Below, one piece after another: positions 25,345-34,181 of a stretch of 64,000 bases of DNA. A program made the translations under genes and the position numbers. The first letter of the stretch is position 1. Each line of letters begins with the position of its first letter. The notes under the pieces were generated by a model that was not told the DNA's origin, ran no database searches, and worked only from the letters and a program-made list of their open reading frames with translations. Source of the DNA: Ferdinandcohnia salidurans (GTDB lineage Bacteria; Bacillota; Bacilli; Bacillales; Bacillaceae_L); contig NZ_JBHUEK010000034.1 of NCBI RefSeq assembly GCF_042680725.1, positions 186,001-250,000 on the forward strand, read 5' to 3'.

Positions 25345-26406
25345 TTATTCATACAAACTATCTATAAAACCGGATTCATCTAATTTTTTCACCAAACTCA
25401 TATCAACAAGATCGGATGGTTTCATCTTCCTAACTTCTTCACTGTCCGAATTCTCAATAAAAAATTGTGCTGATTCATCAGATACATAAGGTTTTTTAGG
25501 AAGTGTATCCACATTCACGTCATACGTTTTTTCTGCTAGTTTAGAATCATCAATTCCTGTATATTTTGAAATGATTTTTACTGTTTCTTCTTTATTCTGG
25601 GTAATGAAAGCATTCGCTTCTATCAGGGAAGCAACAAGTATTTCCGCTAACTCTGGATTCTCTTTATAATAGTCTACCTTCATGGCAATACCGGAGTTAA
25701 GGACTTCTTTTTCTTTGAAATCGTACAATTGTGGATATCCCATATCATCCATCTTAAACGAAGTTGGTGGTGCAACAACATAGAAGTCGCCATCCCCTCT
25801 CATAAACGCAGCAGTGCGGTCACCCTCTCCACCCATATTAAGAACTTTTACATCTTCTCTAGGTGTCAACCCATTTTCTCTAATTAGGGATTGTGCTAAA
25901 TGATCATATAATGATCCTTCTGCAGCAGTAATTACCGTCTTACCTTTTAATTCGTTTCCTAAATCTGACTTTTTTGCTTCCTTTTGTCCATATAAATAAA
26001 GAACACTTCGATCAGCTACTGCAGAGAGAATGACAGAATCAATTCCTGCAACCTTTGCTTTTCCTACAGGGTCAATACCGGTTAGGCCGGCTTGGATACC
26101 TCCACTATTTAAGGTTTCTTGAACCTTAGGTGTTCCAGCAATATAAACTAAATCTGCATTTACATTGTATTTTTCAAATATCCCTGTTTCTTTAGCCACC
26201 CACAGAGGAAGCATGGATGCACCTTGTGTAGGGTAGCCAATTTTAATGTCTACAGACTCATTTAGTGGCTTAGGTGCATTTTCATGCTCTACTTGAGGTT
26301 TTGAATTAGATTTTTCAGGTGTACTAGAAGAACCCTCAGAGTTACATCCACTTAATAAAATTCCAATCATCAATAAAATAGTTATAACAAGCTTACTATT
26401 TTTCAT
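25345..26406 (-). CDS. ABC transporter substrate-binding lipoprotein, NMT1/SsuA-like
   Basis: 353 residues. Signal peptide with lipobox LSGC, a Ser/Pro/Lys-rich linker, then a type II binding fold: IGYPTQGASMLPLWVAKETGIF and AGTPKVQETLNSGGIQAGL, as in SsuA/TauA/NMT1 receptors for sulfonates, nitrate-like ions or pyrimidine precursors. ATG at 26406 follows GAGGTGAG. First gene of the operon ending with the 522-aa enzyme; a LysR gene is divergent 300 bases away. Confidence 0.88.
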   Translation of the reverse strand: MKNSKLVITILLMIGILLSGCNSEGSSSTPEKSNSKPQVEHENAPKPLNESVDIKIGYPTQGASMLPLWVAKETGIFEKYNVNADLVYIAGTPKVQETLNSGGIQAGLTGIDPVGKAKVAGIDSVILSAVADRSVLYLYGQKEAKKSDLGNELKGKTVITAAEGSLYDHLAQSLIRENGLTPREDVKVLNMGGEGDRTAAFMRGDGDFYVVAPPTSFKMDDMGYPQLYDFKEKEVLNSGIAMKVDYYKENPELAEILVASLIEANAFITQNKEETVKIISKYTGIDDSKLAEKTYDVNVDTLPKKPYVSDESAQFFIENSDSEEVRKMKPSDLVDMSLVKKLDESGFIDSLYE

Positions 26407-26573
26407 ATACTCACCTCTTTTAATAGTCTAAACAAACAAGTAATCGCTTCCATAATTAGTATTTATAATTACGACAATCTTAAATAATTTCTATGGTTCT
26501 CTCCTTTCTCAAATTTAATATATTAACAACTTAACATATTCTAAAAATTAAGAAAAATATTTACTTTATACAC

Positions 26574-26592
26574 TATTTATATGTTATAAATA
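26574..26592. promoter_or_regulatory. Inverted repeat in the LysR/transporter divergent region
   Basis: TATTTATA-TGT-TATAAATA, perfect 8-base arms, in the 302-base gap between the divergent LysR and binding-protein genes. It also fits the T-N11-A core of LysR sites. Being A/T-only it is weaker evidence than its symmetry suggests. Confidence 0.45.
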
Positions 26593-26708
26593 TAAATAAA
26601 GGAAAATATTAGAAAGTAAGATATTAAAGCCATTTATCCAACTCATAAATCAATCCCATAAAAATACTTTTTAAAAAAATATAATTTCATTCGGAAGGAT
26701 GATTTATT

Positions 26709-27635
26709 ATGGAAATTCGTCATCTAAAATATTTCATTACAATTGTAGAAGAAGGTAAAATTTCACAAGCAGCAAAACGCTTAAATATGGCTCAACCACC
26801 ATTAAGTCAACAACTTAAATCTTTGGAAAACGAATTAGGTGTTACTTTATTTGATAGACACACCAGAAAGCTACTTATTACGGAGGAGGGTAAGTTATTT
26901 TACAAACGTGCAAAAGAAATACTTGATTTTATGAATGGAAGTATTGAAGAAGTTAGAGAACTATCGGAGGGAACAAGGGGAACATTATCTATCGGTACTA
27001 TTGCTTCACTAGGAGCCAAACTTTTACCAGAGAGAATTCGAGATTTTCAAATTCATTACCCCGAGGTACAATTTCAGGTATGGGAAGGTGATCCTAACCG
27101 AATTATGGAGTTAGTGGAAAATCGGATTATAGAATTAGGTATTGTCAGGTTTCCAATTAATCATAGGATTTTCGAAATGATAAATTTACCAGATGAACCC
27201 ATTGTTGTTGCAATGAGCAAAAAGTGGAATGAGGACAACACTCAACCAAATATTCAACTATCGGAACTGAAAGAAAAGCCCTTAATGTTACTTCGAAGAC
27301 AAAGTGGTACCTCTATGTATAATCATGAGATGTACACAGTAGATATGGTTAAAAGCGCTTGCCTGAACGCTGGATTTGAACCTAAAATTATTTGTGAAAG
27401 CAGCGACATTATGACACTTCTAAACTGGGCTAATCATGATATAGGTATTGCTCTGGTTCCCAAATCTGCAATAAACCTTATACCAAACACCGACCTTATT
27501 TTTAAAGAAATTTTAGATCCTCCTATTATGGCGAGACCCTCAGCATTGATATGGTTAAAAGGTCGTTACCTCTCATCAACATCAAGAAAATTTATTGAGT
27601 ATTTTCAATCTGATGAAATTCGAAAAATTGATTAA
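26709..27635 (+). CDS. LysR-family transcriptional regulator
   Basis: 308 residues. The N-terminal winged helix MEIRHLKYFITIVEEGKISQ with AAKRLNMAQPPLSQQLKSLE is canonical; the C-terminal two-lobed effector domain (about 90-295) begins GTLSIGTIASLGA. Closest in style to the YwbI/CitR-like Bacillus regulators. It is divergent from the sulfonate-type transporter and 522-aa enzyme operon and probably activates it in response to the imported substrate or a product. ATG at 26709 follows GGAAGGATG. The next gene, 130 bases downstream, encodes an MBL-fold hydrolase and may be co-regulated. Confidence 0.9.
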   Translation: MEIRHLKYFITIVEEGKISQAAKRLNMAQPPLSQQLKSLENELGVTLFDRHTRKLLITEEGKLFYKRAKEILDFMNGSIEEVRELSEGTRGTLSIGTIASLGAKLLPERIRDFQIHYPEVQFQVWEGDPNRIMELVENRIIELGIVRFPINHRIFEMINLPDEPIVVAMSKKWNEDNTQPNIQLSELKEKPLMLLRRQSGTSMYNHEMYTVDMVKSACLNAGFEPKIICESSDIMTLLNWANHDIGIALVPKSAINLIPNTDLIFKEILDPPIMARPSALIWLKGRYLSSTSRKFIEYFQSDEIRKID

Positions 27636-27768
27636 TAGCTTTTTGAATTTTAATAATAGTTTTTGATTAATCCGCAATGTTTTTTGTAAAGTGATGTATG
27701 AAATTATACAAGATAAATATAATTGAAATTAAAGTTAGTAAAACCAAATTTATTGGAGGGATCATCTA

Positions 27769-28731
27769 TTGTTTAAAAAAGAAGATGTGGAGGTAATTCC
27801 TATTTCAGTTCCAACTTCCAATGAATTAAAAAGTATTAACTTCTTCTTAGTTAAACAAGACAGTGCCTTATCCTTAATTGATGCTGGACTAAACACTGAA
27901 GAATGCTGGGATTCCTTACAAAAAATCTTAAAAAAGCACGATTACACCATTACGGATTTAACTGAAATTTTATTAACACATCATCACAGTGACCATATTG
28001 GCTTAGTCAACCGAATTCTTTCCACACACTCCATTCCAGTTTATGCCCACCCTGAAGCCAGTTACAGATTAAAAAGAGACAAAGCCTATATGAATATGAG
28101 GGTAGAATTTTTTAAAAAGCTATACCAAGAGATGGGTTGCGGTGTATTTGGAGAGAAACAGGTTATTGACTTACATAACCCTATTATTCTAAAAGATGAT
28201 CATAGAATTGATTGCGAAATTCAGGAAATAAGCAGTGACCATCTATTAAGTTTTACTATTTTGGATATCCCAGGGCATGCTCCAGATCTAATCGGATTTT
28301 ATAATAATAAAAATAAATGGCTCTTTTCCGGCGATTTATTGATTGAAAATATTTCTAGTCATGCCTTCATTGAACCCGACTACAATGGCAACCGAATTAA
28401 ATCTTTAATACAACTAAAACATTCCCTAGAAAAATGCTTGCAATTACAAGTTGATTTCGTATTTCCTGGTCACGGCCCTATCATACGAAAGCCTACAGAT
28501 CTAATAAATAAAAGATTAAAGAGGATAGACGATAATGCCAACAAATACATAAACATAATTCGATCTGGTATATCAACTGCAAGTGAAATTGCTCAATATA
28601 TCTATAAAGAAAGGTACGAAAGAAAATTTTTTAACATTATGTCTGAGGTTATTGGATATTTAGATTATCTTGAAGTTCACGGGAAAATTAATAAGAAAAT
28701 GGAGAAAGGAATTTGGCACTATTATTTCTAA
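27769..28731 (+). CDS. Metallo-beta-lactamase-fold hydrolase
   Basis: 320 residues. The HxHxDH motif appears as LLTHHHSDHIG (about 69-79); later ligands are IPGHAPD, FSGDLL and FPGHGP, giving a complete binuclear zinc site. The C-terminal extension (about 235-320) resembles the winged-helix tail of LACTB2/RNase-Z-related hydrolases. TTG start at 27769 follows TTGGAGGG. Cytosolic. Substrate unknown: hydroxyacylglutathione-like thioesters, lactones and cyclic amides are all possible for this family. Adjacent to the LysR gene and near the transporter operon, so a role in the same catabolic process is plausible. Confidence 0.85.
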   Translation: MFKKEDVEVIPISVPTSNELKSINFFLVKQDSALSLIDAGLNTEECWDSLQKILKKHDYTITDLTEILLTHHHSDHIGLVNRILSTHSIPVYAHPEASYRLKRDKAYMNMRVEFFKKLYQEMGCGVFGEKQVIDLHNPIILKDDHRIDCEIQEISSDHLLSFTILDIPGHAPDLIGFYNNKNKWLFSGDLLIENISSHAFIEPDYNGNRIKSLIQLKHSLEKCLQLQVDFVFPGHGPIIRKPTDLINKRLKRIDDNANKYINIIRSGISTASEIAQYIYKERYERKFFNIMSEVIGYLDYLEVHGKINKKMEKGIWHYYF

Positions 28732-28788
28732 TAATTAACTTTTACACTATTTGAAACCTGGTTTTCTTCTTTATATCTAACAACAGAA

Positions 28789-29368
28789 TTATTTATTATA
28801 CACGGAGCGGAATGCTTGTTGAACCTTTTTCGGGTCTAGGACGTTTCTTATCTTCAAAAATGCTTCGGGTGTTATTGCTAAGGAAGGAAGACCCGCTTTT
28901 ACACCTTTTACTGCGGCTTTTCCTCCAAACACCAGCAGCCTTTGCAGGTGGAACAAATGTCAGTGCTAGAAATCCTACAGTAAGTACACGGTCTCCTGCT
29001 GAAAGCTTCTCACCGGTAATGGCATCATACTCACTAAATTCACGCTGGATATCATACCATCCAACAAGTTCAAGTAAAAATTCTCCTACTTTACCAGACA
29101 TCTTTTGTTTATCTTTTTTCATATTGGCAGCAGTCAGCTTAATTAATTGTTGAGCGTCATCAAGCTTGCATTTGTATTTCTTAATCGAATATTTTAAATC
29201 AGCTTCTAAATTATGTAGGGAGCCTGGAACCACTCCTGGAAAATTAGCAAGCAGTGAAGAGAAATGCCAATTAATTGCAACTAAAGCATCATCACATTCC
29301 CGCTCTGCTTTTCCAATTTGACTAGCAAAATCCTCTAACTCCTCGGCCTTGACTTTTATATCACTCAT
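28789..29368 (-). pseudogene. Type VII secreted polymorphic toxin, truncated and frameshifted
   Basis: Residues 1-100 form a helical WXG100-like secretion domain (MSDIKVKAEELEDFASQIGK, INWHFSSLLANFPG). About 108-145 (EYDAITGEKLSAGDRVL, LTFVPPAKA) is a pre-toxin linker. Near 28935 a one-base shift switches frame; the correct continuation VFGGKAAVKGVKAGLPSL and DPKKVQQAFRSVYNK runs to a stop at 28789-28791. The catalytic toxin domain is therefore missing altogether. The start ATG overlaps the stop of the upstream accessory gene (ATGA). It probably derives from a YwqJ/LXG-type toxin operon. Confidence 0.78.
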
Positions 29369-29645
29369 CGTAGAGCCTCCGCTTTAGCTAGTAATCTTCG
29401 AATCTCGTTGTTGATTTCTTTGATCAACAGCTCGGACTGATGATTGATTTTGTTCCCCGTACTATTGATCTCCGCAGCAATTTCGTCATACGCATCCCTT
29501 GTCTGTCCCTTCCATTGATACGCATAACAACCGTGGGCAGACCGATAAATCGTTTACTATTGCCCATTCTGCTTAATGCCTGATGAATATTCGAACGATA
29601 GCCTTCTAAAATATCAACCATCATTAAATATTTCCGGCGTTGCAC
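29365..29645 (-). pseudogene. Frameshifted type VII accessory gene (YwqH/DUF5082-like)
   Basis: Starts at GTG 29645 after AGAGGTGAGG, reading MQRRKYLMMVDILEGY then drifting out of frame. The correct third frame reads IYRSAHGCYAYQWKGQTRDA then YDEIAAEINSTGNKINHQSE and ends LLAKAEALR-stop, overlapping the toxin start by ATGA. The W-x-G turn (QWKG) and small helical size match the accessory proteins encoded upstream of LXG/YwqJ toxins. At least one indel lies near 29550. Confidence 0.7.
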
Positions 29646-29660
29646 TTTCCTCACCTCTTA

Positions 29661-29792
29661 AGGTAAATGTTTGTATTGAAAATTTTACCAGTAATGAGTT
29701 TGTTTTTTATGATTCAAAAACAGACACAAAAATAATTCCCAAAACAGGGGGCAAAAGGGCTATTTTTTCAGTCTCTACACCTCAAGAATGAC
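29661..29792. repeat. Copy B of the type VII operon leader repeat
   Basis: Homologous to 21022-21157, running from AGGTAAATG to GAATGAC. Here it sits 16 bases upstream of the accessory-gene start and so contains its promoter/leader. GGTAAAT/ATTTTACC arms at 29662-29689 are conserved in both copies with identical 13-base spacing. Confidence 0.8.
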
Positions 29793-30179
29793 TGATGAAG
29801 GTAAAAGCTACATATCGAGTCAGTACCTCAAAAAGGTATTGTCATGGTTAAACATAAGAATTTATTATCCTGTATTTAGTAAAAAAAAGAAGACTTTTTA
29901 ATAAAAAAGAAAGACTCCTAAACAATAGAAGTCTTTCGCTAAATCTTAGGCATCAGCCTGGCATTTACTTTATCCATATCAGTCAATTCGATGTTTGAAT
30001 TATATGAAACTCTTACTTTCTGTGTTAACCTCAAACAATCCTCTAATTATCATTTCAAAATAATAATTTACTCTTCCGTAAAACCTTAAAAATGTGATCA
30101 GTTATTCTTCACTTAATCTAAATACTGTTAGTAATAATTGAAAACACAGATAGAGTAAATAATGTGGCTGACATTAATA
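29793..30179. other. Intergenic region with hairpin
   Basis: No gene seen. GAAAGACT/AGTCTTTC (29908-29936) forms a hairpin with T-rich minus-strand continuation and may terminate the large 30-43 kb operon. Confidence 0.45.
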
Positions 30180-31646
30180 TCAACTTTTTATAAATATTGT
30201 TTTGATAGAAGTATAAAACTCCTGTGCTGCTTCACCTTGTTCCCTTGAACCTGTACTAGATGCCTTCATACCTCCGAATGGTGCTTGAAGTTCAACTCCT
30301 GCACTTTCTGCATTTATTCTTACAAGACCAGCCTCTATTTCATCAATAAACTCTAGTATGCTACTTATATTTGATGTGAAAATAGAGGCGCTTAATCCAT
30401 ATTTTGTATCGTTTGCTATTGTTATTGCTTCATCCAAATCTTGAACTTTTATAAGTGCAATTACCGGACCAAAAATTTCTTCTTGCGCAATTCTCATGTC
30501 AGGGGTAACATTTTCAAAAATGGCTGGTGTAATGTAAAATCCCTTTGTATACTCCCCTTCATCTAGAACTTCTCCACCTAATACTAGCTTGGCACCTTCA
30601 TTTTTACCAATTTCAATGTATTCCTTAACAGTATTAAATTGTTCCTCACTAGCACACGGTCCCATCCAGATGCCTTGATTCAAACCATTCCCGACTGATA
30701 GGGACTTAGTTGCCTGAATTAGCTTACTCTTAAACTTATCATAGATAGATGACTCTACGATAACTCTGCTAGTAGCAGTGCATTTCTGCCCGGTAGAACG
30801 GTATGCACCACTGATAACAGCATCTACAGTTTCATCTAAGTCGGCATCTTTTGTAACAATAACTGGGTTTTTCCCCCCCATTTCTAATTGATACTTTATT
30901 CCTCTTGCTGAGGCTGATTTAGCTACAATTGCACCAACTGTCTCAGAGCCGGTGAAGGTAATCGCATTAAGGAGTGGATGATCGATAAGTCCCTGACCAA
31001 TAACAGATCCAGATCCTGTTATAAAATTAAATACACCCTTAGGTAACCCTGCTTTGTTAAAACACTCTACAACTTTAGCTGCAGTCACTGAGGTCTCACT
31101 AGCAGGTTTAAAGACTACTGTGTTTCCGTAGACAAGGGCAGGAGCTATCTTCCAAATGGGAATAGCAACAGGAAAATTCCACGGAGTAATTACACCTACT
31201 ACTCCTAATGGCGTTCTTTTAGTAAACATAAGTGCATTCTCGTCAGAGGATGGTATCACATCCCCATTTTTACGCATACCCTCACCAGCATAGTATCGCA
31301 GGATTGCAATTCCCCTAGCAGTTTCCCCTTTCGCTTCCGGAAGAGTCTTCCCCATTTCTGTTGTCATAGTCACTGCAATTTCTTCTAAGTTTTCTTCTAG
31401 AATATCCGCTACCTTAAATAAATACTCTCCTCTTTTTGCTTGACCAATCTTGCGCCATTCTCTCTTCGCATTATGTGCAGCTAAAACACATTTATCTAAA
31501 TCTTCTTTAGTTGATTTTTGTACAAACCCCACAATTTCTTCTTTATCCATCGGGCTTATGCTTTTAATTAATTCTCTTGATGCTGATTCTACCCACTCAT
31601 TATTTATATAATTATGACAAGTTTTTACGGTTGTAATCACTTTCAT
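30180..31646 (-). CDS. 2-oxoglutarate-semialdehyde dehydrogenase (YcbD-like ALDH)
   Basis: 488 residues, complete aldehyde dehydrogenase. Cofactor region VITPWNFPVAIPIWKIAP, Glu in YQLEMGGKNPV and catalytic Cys in TGQKCTATSRV. The ETARGIAILRYYAGEGMRK segment and C-terminal LQAPFGGMK with GSREQGEAAQEFYT closely resemble Bacillus YcbD, the 2,5-dioxovalerate (alpha-ketoglutarate semialdehyde) dehydrogenase of glucarate catabolism. Its product is 2-oxoglutarate. It is the last gene of the large operon whose FAH-family member is a 2-keto-3-deoxypentonate dehydratase, which makes exactly this semialdehyde; the two therefore support each other's assignment. Confidence 0.88.
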   Translation of the reverse strand: MKVITTVKTCHNYINNEWVESASRELIKSISPMDKEEIVGFVQKSTKEDLDKCVLAAHNAKREWRKIGQAKRGEYLFKVADILEENLEEIAVTMTTEMGKTLPEAKGETARGIAILRYYAGEGMRKNGDVIPSSDENALMFTKRTPLGVVGVITPWNFPVAIPIWKIAPALVYGNTVVFKPASETSVTAAKVVECFNKAGLPKGVFNFITGSGSVIGQGLIDHPLLNAITFTGSETVGAIVAKSASARGIKYQLEMGGKNPVIVTKDADLDETVDAVISGAYRSTGQKCTATSRVIVESSIYDKFKSKLIQATKSLSVGNGLNQGIWMGPCASEEQFNTVKEYIEIGKNEGAKLVLGGEVLDEGEYTKGFYITPAIFENVTPDMRIAQEEIFGPVIALIKVQDLDEAITIANDTKYGLSASIFTSNISSILEFIDEIEAGLVRINAESAGVELQAPFGGMKASSTGSREQGEAAQEFYTSIKTIFIKS

Positions 31647-31673
31647 TGGATATTACTCCCTTCTTAGAACAAT

Positions 31674-32501
31674 TTATATTGTATTCACTTTTTTTCTACT
31701 ATCTTGTTTAAGAGAATGAATTAATTCCTCTGTAAAAATGTTTTTATCACTTATCTCTAACTTTCTACTTAGTTGACTTATATACGGTTGCTTGACTCTT
31801 CCCTTCTCTAATACATCTAAGTTCCAAAAGACATCTCGCTTATTTGAGTCTGCAATTTTCCTTTTATTTGCCATTACAATTACTCGATTAAAGTTATTTG
31901 CTACAAATTCCATATCATGGGTAATGGTAATTACGGTTTTTCCCTGCTTTGTTAAGGTTTTAATAATATGTGAGAGCCGCTTCATTGAATTACCATCCTG
32001 GCCTGCTGTTGGCTCATCCAAAATAATTACATTAGGCTCCATAGCAATTACAGATGCAATAGAAATAAACTTTCTTAAGGAATAAGGTAAATCGAATGGA
32101 TGGTTTTCTAGGAATTGATCGATTCCAGTCAATTTTGCCGCGCTAAGGATGTTTTCCTTAATTCTTTCCTTTGATAAACCAATTTTCTTTGGTCCGAATT
32201 CTATTTCGTTATAGACTCTACTATGAAATATTTGATCATCAGGATTTTGATATACATAGCCAACCTTTCTTGACAATTGTGCTGTTGAATAATCCTTTGT
32301 ATTCCACCCATCAATTACGACATTCCCTTCAAATGGTCTTAACAGTCCATTCATTAATTTAACAGTAGTCGTTTTCCCAGCTCCATTTTGCCCGATAATT
32401 GCAACTGATTCACCGAGTTCAAATTCCATTGTAATATTTTCAATTGCTCTAAATCCATCCGGGTAGCTATAAGAAACATCATTTAAACTCAAATAACTCA
32501 A
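31674..32501 (-). CDS. ECF transporter ATPase (EcfA-type, second)
   Basis: 275 residues. Walker A GQNGAGKT, Q loop YVYQNPDDQIFHSRV, Walker B PNVIILDEPTAGQDG. The signature region reads LPYSLRKFISIAS rather than LSGGQ, so this is the degenerate subunit of an EcfA/EcfA' pair or a specialised variant. TTG start at 32501 after GGGAGGGAG. Works with EcfT and the S component encoded upstream. Confidence 0.88.
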   Translation of the reverse strand: MSYLSLNDVSYSYPDGFRAIENITMEFELGESVAIIGQNGAGKTTTVKLMNGLLRPFEGNVVIDGWNTKDYSTAQLSRKVGYVYQNPDDQIFHSRVYNEIEFGPKKIGLSKERIKENILSAAKLTGIDQFLENHPFDLPYSLRKFISIASVIAMEPNVIILDEPTAGQDGNSMKRLSHIIKTLTKQGKTVITITHDMEFVANNFNRVIVMANKRKIADSNKRDVFWNLDVLEKGRVKQPYISQLSRKLEISDKNIFTEELIHSLKQDSRKKVNTI

Positions 32502-32535
32502 TGTACTCCCTCCCCTTCTTATAAAATTTGGTTTT

Positions 32536-33408
32536 CTATGATACCTCAGTTACCTTATTTTCCTGTAGGATACATTTCATAATGATTTCAATCGATTCTC
32601 TTTCAGTAATCGGGATTTTTTCAATTAATAAATCATTCTTTATCATTTCAATTCCAAGACGGGCATACTGAGGTAATGACCCTAGATAAGTTAACAGCCG
32701 TTCATCAGTTAACACTATTTCTGTTTTTCCACTTATTACGAGTTCTCCATCTTTTAATACTAAAACATAATCAGAATACTCTGCGATTAACTCCATCTTA
32801 TGTTCTACTAAAATAATAGTTTTACCCTTTTGCTTCATGATGTTAATTATGTTGAATATCTCTTCTGTTCCTTGTGGGTCTAGTTGTGAAGTTGGTTCAT
32901 CAATTACGAGGATATCAGGTTCCATTACAATGATTGAAGCAAAAACAACTCTTTGTTTCTGCCCCCCTGACAAGTTCATTGGATGCTTATCTTTTAAATA
33001 TTGAATACCTAAAAGGTTCATGACATCATTAACTCTTTGCTCTATTTCTATTGATTCCACTCCAAGGTTTTCTAATCCGTACGCAATTTCTTCAAAAACA
33101 GTTTCTTTTATACCACTGATTTGTGTGAAAGGATTTTGGAATACATATCCAACCTTTAAGGCTAAATCTTCTAATTCATATTCCAAAAGGTCTTTCCCAT
33201 CTATAATCACACTTCCATCAAGTTCTCCCTTATGAAACCAAGGGATAAATCCTCTTAATATATTACAAAGGGTCGTTTTTCCACTTCCGTTTTCTCCAAC
33301 TATTGTATACAGTTTCCCATTTTCAATCTCTAGATTAATATTTTGCAATACGTTATTCTTTCCTAATGGGTATTTATAAGATAAGTTTTGAATTTGAATA
33401 TGACTCAT
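32536..33408 (-). CDS. ECF transporter ATPase (EcfA-type, first)
   Basis: About 290 residues. Walker A GENGSGKT, Q loop YVFQNPFTQISG, consensus signature LSGGQKQRVVFAS and Walker B PDILVIDEPTSQLDP. ATG at 33408 follows GGAGG and overlaps the EcfT stop by four bases, so translation is coupled. The canonical signature makes this the catalytically dominant ATPase of the pair. Confidence 0.9.
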   Translation of the reverse strand: MSHIQIQNLSYKYPLGKNNVLQNINLEIENGKLYTIVGENGSGKTTLCNILRGFIPWFHKGELDGSVIIDGKDLLEYELEDLALKVGYVFQNPFTQISGIKETVFEEIAYGLENLGVESIEIEQRVNDVMNLLGIQYLKDKHPMNLSGGQKQRVVFASIIVMEPDILVIDEPTSQLDPQGTEEIFNIINIMKQKGKTIILVEHKMELIAEYSDYVLVLKDGELVISGKTEIVLTDERLLTYLGSLPQYARLGIEMIKNDLLIEKIPITERESIEIIMKCILQENKVTEVS

Positions 33409-34154
33409 ATAAAATACCTCCACACAATAATCATAACAAGCAATAATAGTAGCAAGATTCTTACAAACTGATCTTTGCCTGTCTTTTCTAAATGATGTAA
33501 TCTTGTTTTCTTTCCCTTAACCGTAAATGCTCGAGCTTCTAGTGCCATCGCTCTTTCTTCTGTACTTGTTATGGATGTAAGGAATAATGGTGCAAGTGTC
33601 GGAAAAAAAGCTTTTGCCCTAACAATAATATTCCCTTCTGTTTCAACACCCCTAGCTTTTTGAGCATCCATTATAGTAGTCGAAGTTTTTTTAATTTCCG
33701 GGATGATTTGAAATGTAGAGAATATAACATAAGCTGCTTTTGGAGACATACCAAGTTTTTCTATAGAATAAATAAAGTCTTTGATTGGTGTTATTTGGAA
33801 AAACAGTAAAAACGCAGCTCCAATTGAAAGTAATCTAGATATTAAAGTTAAACTAAACACGACCCCTTCTTGTGAAATAGAAAAAATCCCTAACTCCCAA
33901 AGAATAGTTTCACCAGGATAAAAAAAGATTTGTAACAAGAAAATCATGAGGGCTATTGGTAATAGCGCTTTCATAAATAAGTTAAAAAATATTTTTCCTT
34001 TACTCGCAAGAATTGCAATCAGGAAACAGAGCGGAACTAACAAATAGGAAAACACTATATTTTGAACGATTATCATTGACAATACTACGGAACAAAATAA
34101 TAAGAGTTTTGTAGTAGGATATAAATCAAGAATAAATTTTTGAATTCCGTTCAT
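33405..34154 (-). CDS. ECF transporter transmembrane subunit EcfT
   Basis: About 249 residues with five or six membrane segments. The coupling helices contain the two conserved Ala-Arg-Gly-like motifs: MDAQKARGVETEG and ALEARAFTVKGKKT. The ATG at 34154 is preferred, with GGAAGG 10 bases upstream. Links the dedicated S component to the two ATPases. A complete ECF module within a catabolic operon is unusual, since these importers mostly serve vitamins. Confidence 0.87.
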   Translation of the reverse strand: MNGIQKFILDLYPTTKLLLFCSVVLSMIIVQNIVFSYLLVPLCFLIAILASKGKIFFNLFMKALLPIALMIFLLQIFFYPGETILWELGIFSISQEGVVFSLTLISRLLSIGAAFLLFFQITPIKDFIYSIEKLGMSPKAAYVIFSTFQIIPEIKKTSTTIMDAQKARGVETEGNIIVRAKAFFPTLAPLFLTSITSTEERAMALEARAFTVKGKKTRLHHLEKTGKDQFVRILLLLLLVMIIVWRYFI

Positions 34155-34181
34155 TTGCATCCATCCTTCCATATAAATCTT

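Noticed and set aside
29576..29791. 71-codon plus-strand frame across the type VII leader
   Set aside because: Antisense to the accessory gene remnant and its leader, with no conserved motif.
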